DNA of 64,000 nucleotides from Linanthus parryae (lineage: Eukaryota; Streptophyta; Magnoliopsida; Ericales; Polemoniaceae): positions 18,387,359 through 18,451,358 of the forward strand of contig JALGPY010000008.1 in assembly GCA_023055425.1 (NCBI GenBank), in the 5' to 3' direction. This document shows positions 1 to 12,100 of this stretch, piece by piece (the stretch's first letter is position 1; each line of letters begins with the position of its first letter). Both the position numbers and the translations under genes were made by a program. Below the pieces are notes generated by a model that saw only the letters and a program-made list of their open reading frames with translations, was not told where the DNA came from and ran no database searches.

Positions 1-696
1 CCTGTATCCACTTTTCGATCTATGGAATTTATTCGCTGAGCATCACCTTTCAAGTGGAGTGGGCCACTAGGTAGAGCATCGTAGTAGAAGTAGAATCAGA
101 CAGGCTTAGCTTGTTATCTTTCCTTCTTTGCTCAAAATTTCCTTCGTTTGTTCTTGGTTTACTTCGATTATTTCCCCTTGGGGGATTGTCCCACTTCTTC
201 CATTGATTCCATCTAGCCAAGTAAAATATTTGAGATGTTTTGTTCTCTAAGAAGAGATGTCCGATGGCATCTTGCCCTCTTTGTCCAATACCATAATAAG
301 ATGGTGAGAAGACACTGGCCGAATGCGTCTTCAGGTCGAAAATACATCTCGATCCTAAAAGTAGAAGACCTATGCCGGAATACCGTTATAGGTACATGAA
401 GTGTCTCCAATTCCCGTGATTGTGTTTCGTGCCTTCCTAGCCGAAGCTTTTCGGTGAAGGAAAGTTGTATTCTTGTATCCACTTTTCAACCATTGAACCC
501 TTGACCTCTCGTGCCACATATCTCCTTCTTTTGACAGGAGGTTGTTGAGGTTTCTCTTAGCTTTTATCAGTTACGCTGCCACTGCTACACTTTGACACCG
601 TTTTTCAAAATATGCCATGGCTTTAATTTTGCTCCTTAATTTTCTTTCCGATACTGCCAAAGAGGATTTTATTCCACTGTTGAAGTCCTGCCCCAC

Positions 697-2815
697 TGAT
701 GCGCAATTTAGCGTACTATTCACAAGTATACGAATCAAGTAATATAGAGAGTATTTTCGACTCGATTTATCGATCCCACAGGGACTTTGCAGGTTTTTCT
801 AGTAATCAGTTTTAAGGAACAGAGTGTAAAAAGGAGGAATATTTTGAGAGTTTGTTTGCTAACTAAGTACTGAAAGTAAATAACTGAAACGTAAATCTTT
901 TTGTGAGATTTTTCTTAATAATCTTAAGGTTGTAAAACTAGGGTTGAGATACTAGGTCCCGGGATCCCCTAGGGTTCTTCAGATTTTCGTTCTTTGTTTG
1001 ACATGAAAACACACAGCAGTCTCGTTATCCGTGCCACGTACCAATTGTGCAGTATCTTTTCTTTTCCTGCACGTTATCACAATCCTGCAGACTTTCGGAT
1101 TCCTGTTAAGATGCCTAAATCTGCAGTCTCGTTCTAAGGCTGCTAGGGTTTCTAACCTGTCCTGATGGCCCGGGTCAGATTCTCTAACAGTTGGTCTCAA
1201 CGATTTCAGGCTAGTCCTAACTCCCCTTCGCTAGTCGGCCCATCGGGGTAAGGTGCTAAATTCTGTCTTCTCTTCCTAACCCTAACCGGACGTTTCACCT
1301 ACCGGCTCGGGTCTGTAGCAATTCTGGTTCGCGAATCCGATCATGCATAAACAGTAAAATTCAAAGACAAAATAACTGATAAAGCTGCTGATATTAAGAT
1401 AACGTAATCATGAATTCATAGTCAAAACGTAGAACTAATCTGAAAACGAAACCCTAGGTTCATCGAGAACCTAGGTAAAAGTTTAGCTACTGAAATTCAT
1501 AACGTAAATAACACAGTTTTTTGAATAAGAGAGAAGAAGAGCAAACGGGTGTCTTGAATCTGGATTCACGTTCCGTGCTCTCCGGGGATGCTCCGTCTTC
1601 TCCGTCGGTTGTGTTGCCTTGTGTTGATGTTCTTGTCTTGTTGATCTCTCAAAACGAGTCTGGACGAGTCTTTAAATAGTGCTGTTTTTCCCGAAAACGC
1701 TTGCGCCAGAATTTACGAAAACTGCCATCGGTCCACCGACTCAGGAAAAAAAAGTCAAACTGGCTGCGTATATACGCAGGGTTGCGTATATACGCAACCA
1801 GGGGCCCACAACTTAGCATCCCCCACTACCCTGCCTGCGTATATACGCAGCCCTGCGTATATACGCAGACAGGGCTGTGTCCAAATCTGGCCCGGCTTGG
1901 TCCTCTGGTGGGCCTGGTTCGGTCTTCTGGGTCCCACACTTCTGCCTCAAAATATCCGGTTTTCCTTACTCGGTGTCTTCCTGCTTTCCCGTGTTCCCGT
2001 CTTGCGTTTTGACCCGAAACTTGTCAAAATTACCAAAATACCCCTGGGTCAAAACCGCTCCAAATTCTGTCCAATCCTGACTCTGGCCATAGGAAAACTG
2101 CTGACTGAATTTGGGAGACAAAATCTGAACTTGACTCCGGAAACCCGGGCCTGGTGCCAAAATGACCAAAATACCCCTACTGTCCCGGAAATCGTCACGA
2201 CCCTGAATTAGCTGCTCATGACTCCGGTCATCGGGAACCGAGACTCCTTACTCGGGCGTGGCCTGTCTGGGACCCACACTTGACGGGAATCGGTTTTTCG
2301 GCCGGACTCCGTTTCAGCATTATAACCTGTTTTTGGAAAGCCCTTGACGTCTCCGTTCTTTTGCCTCTGGTTTCACTCCAAAATTCCAAGTCAAGCTCAA
2401 GATATTGTCAACCGAGCGCGTCCCGGTGATTCTCGGTTTTGGCGTTTTCAGCTTCCTCGGTCGGTTTTCACTGCTCGTTTTTCCTCCAGTCTTTCCGTTT
2501 TCCATTCCGCTCTCCCTTGTACCAGTCTCGGTCAAATCCGACTCCGAGCAGTTTCTGCACGTTTCCGAGGCGATCCCGGTTCTGTCTCGGCACGCATCCC
2601 AATGCACTTTCCGAACCTGTTCCTGAAAAAGCAGGAAAAAACCCGCGATCATATCCAATAAAAGTACGAAACATGCAGAAATTTACGAAGAGCAAATAAA
2701 CGTCTCGTTCCTAAAACCGAGGCTTTCCGAGGGTGAATTCTGGCTAAAACGCGACTTTCCGACACAAAGACACGTCAAATCAGGCTAAAAGATAACCCCT
2801 AATTGGGCCTTATCA
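697..2815. mobile_element. Solo LTR (or LTR-only element), 2.1 kb, inserted in the LINE
   Basis: The element begins TGATGCGCAA and ends CCTTATCA, that is TG...CA termini. It is flanked by the 5-bp duplication CCCAC at 692-696 and 2816-2820. The interrupted LINE reading frame continues on both sides, which independently confirms the insertion. No gag, protease, integrase or reverse transcriptase is seen inside, so it is either a solo LTR left by recombination or a non-autonomous element. The right half is GC-richer and has long accidental open frames on both strands. Confidence 0.8.
1764..1868. repeat. Four copies of a perfect palindrome (TGCGTATATACGCA core)
   Basis: Copies at 1764-1779, 1781-1798, 1835-1850 and 1853-1868 share the 14-bp self-complementary core. 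They are grouped as two close pairs separated by about 36 bp. Flanking bases extend the palindromes to 16-18 bp. They lie inside the solo LTR and could be protein-binding sites in the LTR promoter or strong hairpins; the sequence does not decide. Confidence 0.9.
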
Positions 2816-4200
2816 CCCACATAAGCACAACTAATTTTTGATCAAGTCAAATTCCTTGTCCAGTTCCTCTGAATATCCTCTCGGTAGTCTGCATCATGGA
2901 GCCAGGTCGCTTCGAATAAAATACGACGATCACCTATAGTTACATTTTGTTTAGGGCTCGCAAAATGAAGTTCGCTTGGATTATGATCCGACGTCGAACT
3001 TACCATGTGGTTAACTCTAGCATCGCCAAATATTGTTCTCCACTAGAGATTGGTTACCATTATGTCAAGCATTTCCCATATGTTGGTTTCATCATCTTGA
3101 TTATCTCTCCATGTATAGGGATTGCTAATAAAACCCAGATCCTTAAGTTCACAAAATTGAAGGGTATCCCTAAAGGGATCTGTTGGTTCACCGACACATT
3201 CCTTCCTCCTTTATTTGCTTGTGAAGTCACCTCATTAAAGTCTCCCATAACAAGCCATGGGGTATCTCGGTGTGGTTTTATACGGCGAAGTAAATTCCAT
3301 GAATCACGCCTCTCGCTTCGTTCAAGATATCCATAAAATCCCATAGGGAACTAGATTATGCTGTCATCTACATGCTTCATATTAAAACTAATGTAGTGAG
3401 AGGAACTCGAAATTATTGTTACCTCTAGTTTCTCGTCCTATAGAAGGCCTCCGCTTCTGCCTATGCAATCGACGAAAGAACCATTTGTATACCCCATTTA
3501 TGTATCACTATCTTCATATCACTATCAATTAATCTCGTTTCCATGAGAAAAACCAAAATTTGGACAGCTTTCCTTTACGGTGTCGCAAAGGGTTAGAACG
3601 TTACGAGGTTTTTCAAGCCCTCGTACGTTCCAACTTAGGGCACTCATTGTTCTAGGCAGACTGCTTAGCAGACTCTGCCTCTGATTCTTTGTTTGATTAC
3701 AAACTATTGATTTCCAACAATTCATCGATCAGATGATTTTCTTCAGCCTCATCTGATATGTTAACAGTCTCTGCGGAGGCATACCCACTTTCTTTGACTT
3801 GGGGTCCTTCAGCGCGACTTCTTTTTCCACCTTCTACCACAACCAAACCACATTCAGTAAAAGAGACAGTAGGTAGATTGGTCGGCTACTTTTTTGCTGC
3901 AACTGCATTCTCCTCCCCCATCTTTGAGTCTTCCATATTTTACAGACCCGATCCTTGATGTTGAATTGTTTCCTTTTTGGTGGTTTGACCGCACCAAATT
4001 GGACTTGTTTTGGGACATTAATCATTGCACTTGGGAAGGGTTTGGTAAATTAGAATTACCATTAAGAATTTGCTCTGATTAGGAGCCTGCTTTTCAACGG
4101 CGCTTGACCAAATTTTTGGTACCTATAGAGTCTAATTTGAACCAATCATGATCTCCTTCCATTTTGAGGAATTTGATTGCGACTGTGGTTGCCATACACT

Positions 4201-5236
4201 TACCTTATCCTTATTGTAACACCCCAATCCTAGAGTACTGGAGAATTACACTTGAATCCCCCATACTCTCCATAGATGCCTTTCACAAGCACAAAAATAC
4301 TCAGCAAGGAGTTTAATCCTAACGATTCCGTTACAAGACAGAAATAAAGAAACTAGATTCAAAAGAAACTTACTATTATAGCATGCTTATACTAGTTTGT
4401 CAATCCTCTAAGTGATGGCCTACCTCCCGGTCTCCCGCATTCTCACCTGACAAGTGTAGCAGGCAGTGACATCACAACATCAAACTACAACGAAACAAAA
4501 TAAAGTCTATAAAATAGGTATATATACAGTTTTGGAAGCGTTTAAAACACATACTCGTATTACTTGTAGCACAATAACTTGACCCACATCAAAAAGGATA
4601 AGAATGTTATACCAGTAAAATAAATATCAGTTAATACCTAGACATGACACATCCAAACTTAGTTTCTTATTCCAACATCCAATAATCATTCAAGCCATGT
4701 TGACCTTAAGTGTGCACAACCCCTATTGGATCGTCAGTCCATAGAGTGGTATTAGTTACCTGCATTCGGGAGCTAACAATGTATCGACTAAAAGCCCGTA
4801 GACCGGGTCCCATGTGTGTCCGCCACCGCAACAGCTAGACGTCCGGAGACTGTAGTGACCATACAAGGGTCTAAAGTAATCATGTTTCAGATATCAAATA
4901 AGTAATGTAAAGACAAGCCTGAATCATATCCATGTACGCATACGTGCAGGCACATATATACGTGATCGAACGTTACTTACACCGTGATCTCTGCTTCTCG
5001 AATTAATGGACAAATACATATACTATGGCAATCCCCAATAAAAAATTAAGCATTGTTATGCTTACTAAAAGCCCGCCTAGTCCTCCTGATTTGCGTTATT
5101 GATTCTCTATCACGGAGTCTATAACTTGAGTCTTTGAATTTAATTTACGGTGTGTTCTAGGTGCCGGAACAACATCATCAAAAAAAAAAAAAAAAAGTGA
5201 ATATGAACTGAAAGACCGAAGTGGTATGGTATGTAA
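4201..5236. repeat. Gene-free stretch with unclassified retroelement-like sequence
   Basis: No coding exon is visible. The stretch opens with TGTAACACCCCAATCC, a beginning seen in many plant repeats, and contains a GC-rich core around 4725-4860 that resembles dispersed plant repeats. No matching right terminus or target-site duplication was found. A 17-bp A tract lies at about 5180-5196. Confidence 0.4.
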
Positions 5237-6035
5237 TAGGGGTGACTGGTGAGCAAGAACCCGGCTGACCCGGCCAAAACCCGGGCGACCCAAGACGACC
5301 CACCCGACTATGAACAAAGTTTGATAAAGTTTGTTTGACTTTGGGTTTGAAATCTCCAACCCGACCAACAACCGGGTGATTTGCGAGTTGAGCTTTTCTT
5401 AACCCGTTAATAACCGACCCGGCCGAAAATACACATCCAGTGGACTCCACCTGCTGTTTCAAAGTTAATATATTACATTTAATACCCATACCATATCAAC
5501 TAGACAACTACTAATAGTCTAATACCTATCTTATACATACATGAAGGAAAGAGAGAACAAGGAGATAAAAGAAAGAGAGAGAGTTTTTGTTCCCTGTTTC
5601 GACAGGATTTAATAGAGAGTCAGAGAAGAGAGATAGAGAAGGAAAGAGAGAGGAAGAAGAAGATGGTGGTGCGGTCGCCCTCGCTCTCTGTCGATGCCTT
5701 AATCCTCTCTTCCCGGTTGGATTCGATGGCGACGACGACATAGCGAAATAGGTCGACCGCGACAATGACAGAGCTGCGGCAGTTAGGTGCCCGTTCGGAG
5801 TTGAAATCTGGTGTTGAACCGGAGTCATCATATTCGTCTCCCTTTTTCTGTAGATCGGATTTGGGGCTTGATTTTTTCTTCTCTTTGGCAAATCCGGCCG
5901 AATTCGATAAACCCGAAAACAACGGGTTTTACTGTGTTCCGACTGGCGTCGGGTCAAAATTTCCCATACGCGGGAGTCCGGGTCGGGTGGCGTATTGCCA
6001 AAAAATCCAGCCGACCCGACCCGTGCACAACCCTA
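5237..6035. mobile_element. hAT-type non-autonomous element, 799 bp, upstream of UFSP
   Basis: The ends are TAGGGGTGACTGG and GTGCACAACCCTA, imperfect terminal inverted repeats. They are flanked by the exact 8-bp duplication GTATGTAA at 5229-5236 and 6036-6043, typical of hAT transposition. Both ends are rich in CGACCCG/CGGGTC subterminal repeats. The middle (about 5520-5960) is GA-rich and has overlapping open frames on both strands with no recognisable domain. No transposase is encoded. It ends about 160 bp before the UFSP start codon, so it may sit in or next to that promoter. Confidence 0.85.
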
Positions 6036-6196
6036 GTATGTAACCGCAAGGATTGTGAGTGTTATTTCAAAGTGTAAGGACCAAAATGATATCACCGTAA
6101 ACTAACGGGGTAAAAAACCAGAATCCTCTTAATCACAAAACCAGCAAACAGACCGCAGACTTCAGACAATCTCAATCCGCCACCAAAATCGCAGCC

Positions 6197-9100
6197 ATGG
6201 CTGCCGAGAAAGAGAAGACAACAAAGATACGACTCCTCTGCAAAAATCTCCTCATCACCAACAACAACGAACCACGTCTCCAATGGCTAATCGGATCTCA
6301 ATTCTTCCCTCACTTCACCATCGCCTCCACTCTCAGATCCATCCACACCCTCCCCTCCAAACCACTCTCTCCCGATTACCCCAAAGAGTCAGGTACACAC
6401 CAACCAATCTCTCCACAATTCACTTCACAAATCTCTCTAATTATTCTTCAATTGCGTAATCTCATATCAGGTGATCTTCGGACGCTGTTACCGAAGGGTT
6501 TCGAGGTGATCGGAGCGTTGATCGGCGGTGATTCGGAACAGGATGCGGTTAAGGCTATAGACGCTGCTAGAGAGGTGAGGGAGGTTGACGGTGATTTGAT
6601 CGGAGCGGTTTCGGATTTGAAGAGTGGCAATGTGCGGTTTTTTATATCGAGGAGTGGGAGTTCTAGGGTTGAGTGTGTTGGAGATGATGATGTTGTTGTT
6701 GAAGATCAGCCTGAGAAGTATGTTTGGGAGAGAGGCTGTTTGCTTCTTTGTAGGGTCAACATTAAGTTGCCTGTTTACTGTGCCATTGACAGTCCTCAAG
6801 GTTAGTTCGTTCTCTCTTTATTTGGGGTTTAGGGTTTAGTATATGAGAATCTGTAGTGATAATTTGGTTTAGGGATGCAAGTTCTAACCGGAAAAACCGT
6901 AATCCGAGCCGAACCGGACGGTTTGGTTCGGTTCGGTTTGGAAGCTGTTATGGTTTGGTCCAGGTTTGCAAAAATCCCAAACCGTATAAACCGAACCGTT
7001 TATGTAGCATTAGCTTATACAACTGCCATACTTGATAACTTCTACATACATATCATATACAGTAGCTACTGAATTATGATGAAATGTTTGCTACTTTATT
7101 TTAAAATTTCTTGACATTAATTTTAGCGAATATTTAATTGCTGAATGAATTATTAAGAAGTTTCAAGTGAAATAACATATTTCTAGAAATCGCGGTTTAA
7201 AACGGAACCAAACCGGTCCTTCACAATTCGGTTCGGTTTGGATAGGTGCCGAAACCGGACCGAACCGAGCCGTTTTCATCCCTAATTTGGTTAGCAAGAT
7301 AATGTTCTGGAGATTCGATTGCTTTACTGTGAACTTATGAAAGTTCTACTAAGGTTTGGGTTTGACTTATGGTGATTGGTGAACACAGCTTACTTAACTT
7401 TCTCGGACTTATGTTCTCTAGATTTGGGGTTTCTGGAGTGAGAACGCTAGGGTTAGTAGTGATGACTGGTGAGTGCATTTTAAGATATTGTTTAGCTCTG
7501 ATCAACCATACTCACCGTCACCGCCGACATATTTAAAGTTATTATCGATTCCAACGTCATGGTTTCGCGTTTAGGTCCTCCATCTCCATCATGACTAGCT
7601 CCATGTGTGGTATGTGTGGTAAATTTGTAATCGCTCATAACGAATTCGACCTTCATGAGAATCTACCACAGTAAAGTGCGTTCTTGATGGACAAGAATCA
7701 GCAATAGAGGTAACAATTGAGATTCAAAATTGGTCTGTTTCCAACTTATGGAATCAAAGTCTGATGGTACCTGGAAAGCATTAATACAACACAAAATATT
7801 CCTGCCATAGCTTCAGTAATTTATGATGGGTTACAGAATCCCCGACAATCTCCACCACTAGGATTGATAGTGATGCCTGGTGAGGTGAGTGCATTTTAAG
7901 ATGGTGCTTAGGTCTGAAATGGCTGGGCTGAACTTTAAAATGAAATATTTACCCTTGCTCAACCACCAGTACTGCCAACACATGTATAGTTAGTACTTAG
8001 TACCCAATTCCAATATCATGGTTTCACTTTCAGTACCTCCATCTCTATCATGACCACCTCCATGTGCAGTAAATTAGTAATTACTCATAATGAATTTTAC
8101 CTTCACGAGATATATCAGCAATATTGGTAATGATTGAGATTCAAAATTGAGTTGTTTCCAACTTATGGAATCAGAGTCGAATGGTATACCTGCTGAAAGC
8201 CTGAATACAAGACAAAAAATTCTTACCGTAGCTTCAGCAATCTATGATGAGTTACAGAACCCCAAACAATCACCACCAAAGGAACACATGCCTTTCTTCT
8301 CCGCTCATGTTAGAAACCTGCCACCAAGCCTCCATCCATCAGCTTTAATGACAGGATTGTGTGGTGTGTAGACCCCCTTGGCACTTTTACTACTGCTTCT
8401 GCTTGGGAGGCAATGAGGGAGAGAGCTCGTCCAAACAATGGCTTCTGTTAAAAATAAGTTTTCTTTCCCTAGACATTCATTCTGTGGATAGCCATCCAGG
8501 AGAGGCTATCCACTAAAGATAAACTGTTTTTTTGGGGTGTTATAGCCTAGAACCTCTGCTGCTTATGTGATTCCTCTCCAGAAGACCACTGCCATTTGTT
8601 CTTTAGCTGCCCTTTTTCAAATGAGGTGTGGAGATTCTTCTCTATGTGTGATTCTGCTCATTGGAGCACCAGTGCTTTGTCAGAATTGGAATACAGGTTC
8701 TGTTTCTTTACTCAAGAAGACCTGTCTAGCAGCTTTGATTTACCATATTTGGCAAGAGAGAAGCCAGAGAACATTCAAGGCATTAAGAGCAGACCGGTTG
8801 ATATCATTAGGAAGGTCTCATGTAAACCTGAATTTTAGGTCTCATGTTCTGTGCTGTTATTTTGTAGACTAGACTTAGTCTAGGATGTGAAGTGTAGAAT
8901 TTGTTCCACTGTGTGTGGTTTGTTGTTGCTAGCCCTCTGTTGTGTGGCTTAACTCTAGCTTTACCTGAGGAATGCCCCTTGTACACCTGAATTTTCTCAG
9001 TTCTCCTTATATACTTTGAATTCACAAAAAAAAAAAAAAAAAAAAAAAAGAAAAGAAAAAAAGAGGTAATTCTAAAAAAACCCCACCACCAAGGCATGAA

Positions 9101-12100
9101 TCCCTGCCATAGGTGGACATAAACAAGTTGACTGTAGCATAGTGCTCAAATTGGCTGAACTTTCATTCATCAGGACCCTCTTTGTGCTGGTCCAAATCTC
9201 GCACACTGTTTGTTAGAGATCTACTTCTCCTATTACGAAGACAACCCGATGTATAGGAGTAGTGTAAAGATGAAGCATTTTCCCCTAGATGGTATTTCTC
9301 GATTATACTATCAATCTCATGAAAATAGGTCCACAGCTGCTTTTGACTCAGTTGATGTGTGGTCTTGTATAATTTCACCCTAGATGGTCTTTCTCGTTTC
9401 TTATATTAATATCATGATTATAGGTCCACTACTTTTGACGCAGTTTAAGTGCAGTCCTGTATTTTTTTTTCCTTTTCAGATCTCTACTACCTATGATTCT
9501 GTCCCTGAATGAATCTCCAGAATTTCGAATAATGCTGGCTGTTTCTTTCTTTGGAATTGTTTGTACATCTCCTTTAACAGAAGTTAACCGTTTTTAATTG
9601 ATTGATGCTTTCAGAGACAGAGGAAATGTATTCTCGTGCAATCGATGCTGTTGCAGCTCAGTTCAAGGACCCCAAAGCTACATACATAATGGAAACATTG
9701 GACAGACTTTCAGCTGAAGTACCTTCTCCTCTTATCGTTCGTGGTGTAGATTTGAATTTTGCAGAAGTCTGGAATTCTAGTCTTTCAAGTGACACTGTTG
9801 GAGAAGCTAAGGAAAAAGATATTACATGTTCATACTTTTGTTCGAAGAGTCTAGGTATTTCGACAGTGGAGGTAAGTTTCATATAAGCATTCTTGATTTT
9901 ATATGTATTGATTTTCAATTTTTCCATGTTTAGTTATCTGACATTTCGGTTGATCCCTGCCAACCACTTTTCCTAAAACCTTCTCTTGTTAGAATGCAGA
10001 TAAGATCCAAGTTAGCGTCCTACTTGATAGATCAGAAAAAACTCCAAAATTAGCTGCGCCTGTTGCAGAGTATTTCCCAGGTAGTTAATTGACTCTTAAG
10101 TCGATGAACTAATAACTGAATCTGTATCTTCTTATAGAATAACTATGACCGACTTGATATTTTCAGCCTTGAAAGACACCAAACTTTTGATGGTGGATTT
10201 TAAATTGGAGGTGCTTTGTTATTCAAAGAAGGACGTCCCACTAAAACAGGCAGTTTCTACACTGATCATCCCGGGGCTTCTGGACCAGTTGTATGCCTTG
10301 AAGAACTCAATCAAACCCAACCTCGCAGGGATGCATCTCCAGGTAAGTGACTGTGTTACATATGGTAACATGTATATTTTATGGAATTTGACTGATCTTC
10401 ATTAATCTGTCAACGGGGTGTTATCATTTGATCTTCAATATGACTACGCTAACAGTTCCCGATTTTTAAAAGCACTCAATCACCATTTTGTTATCTCACT
10501 AGTTATTTATCAACATCCACATTTCAGATAGGCATCGACCAGTGAATCTTGATGTTTCTAGTCTATGCTCTACTAAGAAGAAGGATACGCTCTCATTTTT
10601 TTCTCTCTTAAAGAACGACTATTTAGTCTTACAGAGATCCTTATTCTCTCTTTTTGTTTTGAATTATTGAGTACAATTCTCTGTACATGAGATTCTATCT
10701 TCTGCATCTTTATGAAAAGTAAATCTTGGCCTATACCTGTGGTTCTTTTCTCCCAGTTTCTCATTGCCCACTGCTTGCCATAATAAACCAAAACCACTAT
10801 GATCCACTGGCTCCTTAACCAATTATGCATTAGAAGTTAATTTGTTCTACAGTAAAGACCTGTGTAAAGAATTGTATCAAAAAGACCTGTGTAAAGAAAG
10901 TTACGAGTTGTACATAAACCAAAACCACTATCAGCAAACTTTCTGCATACTTTGCTATTCTCGTTTCTACTTGCTATTTCTTGTTACTAACTCCACAATA
11001 TTTCATTTCTTGTTCCCTTAACTAATAGAGTGGGTGTTGTGTACAGCTACATCCATATCACTTCTGTCCTCCTGGATTTGTTCATCCGGTAACTGTTATC
11101 CACGAACTGAGTTCTCGAGAGACAGAAATGAAGCAAGGTAAGGTGTTTCAGAACTTTCCATTTCCCACAGTTCATTTCTTCTCTTTTCACTCTATAAAAA
11201 AACATGACCAAGCAAATCATTGTACAAACTGTTTTCCCATCCAAGCTATTGTCAAGAACAAGACTCGATCATTACCTCTTCAATATTACTGACGTGCACC
11301 TTCTAGAGGCATTATGGTATCTGAATTTTCATGTTTTAGTTTGTTGTCAACCATCAATTTGCATGAGTTCTTACAAAATGTTACTGAATTACGTAGAGAA
11401 GTGAAACTGTTCCTGATTAACCCAAAGCTATTGGATCAAATGACAAAGACATTGTCTAGAGAAGATGGTTTTTTTCTGGATGAGATGAAAATTTGATTCA
11501 TAAACTGTGGAAATATATTCCATTCCTAAGGTGGAAAGGTCTATTCAATTTGGTTGATTATGCAGCACTGGTATTATAACATTTAGTGTGACCTATTAGA
11601 TTCTGGTTATGGTACAAGCTGACAGATTTTTACTTTTGCAGTTGAAGTTAGAAGATCCCTACATTTGAGGCTGGGATTACCTCTCGATCGCCCTCTCCTT
11701 AGAATTGTCAACGCCATCAATGTATCTGCATCGAAGGACAGTGCTAGAGACAGCTCAATGTGGAAGGGTAAATTATTCAGCTTGAACTAGGCTACTTCGT
11801 GATCACTGATTAAACAAAAAGTTTGATTATGCCTCTAAGATTGTCGATTTTTTATATGTGTGTGGTTATTTTAGGTTCCACTTTGTTAAAGGACGTACAT
11901 CTTGGGATTCCAAGCAGTGGAGGCAAGTGATAAATTTACTCCTTTTACTTTAAATAATATATGTATATATCACTGTTTTTCAAATTTGTGTTATGGGTGT
12001 TGTTTCGTGTATTAAGCAATGCACCAATATCGTACTTTGCAGTTTCTGGTGGCGTTGCCTCTTTGGTTCAGGGTTCTTATGAGTACTATCATTATCTTCA

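Larger units (their letters stand above)
1..4200 (-). mobile_element. Decayed LINE (L1-type non-LTR retrotransposon), interrupted by a solo LTR
   Basis: Read on the minus strand, 3725 down to 2821 gives the start of a LINE ORF2 (SALSWNVRGLEKPRNV, the usual opening of plant L1 endonucleases). The endonuclease motif WLVMGDFNEV lies near 3235. In a shifted frame follow DLGFISNPYTWRDNQ and SSTSDHNP. After skipping the LTR at 697-2815, the same reading resumes at 696 with the linker before the reverse transcriptase (MWHERSRVQWLKSGYKNTTF, then ARNTITGIGD). The catalytic reverse transcriptase would lie beyond the left edge. Stops and frameshifts are frequent, so this copy is dead. 3740-4200 may be the end of ORF1, but I see no clear zinc knuckle. 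Confidence 0.85.

Noticed and set aside
1764..1868. CRISPR-like repeat array
   Set aside because: Only four palindromes with spacers of 1-36 bp in a plant LTR; no cas genes and no regular spacing.
1701..2699. Several long ORFs on both strands in the GC-rich half of the solo LTR
   Set aside because: Overlapping frames on both strands without domains; explained by base composition and the palindromes.
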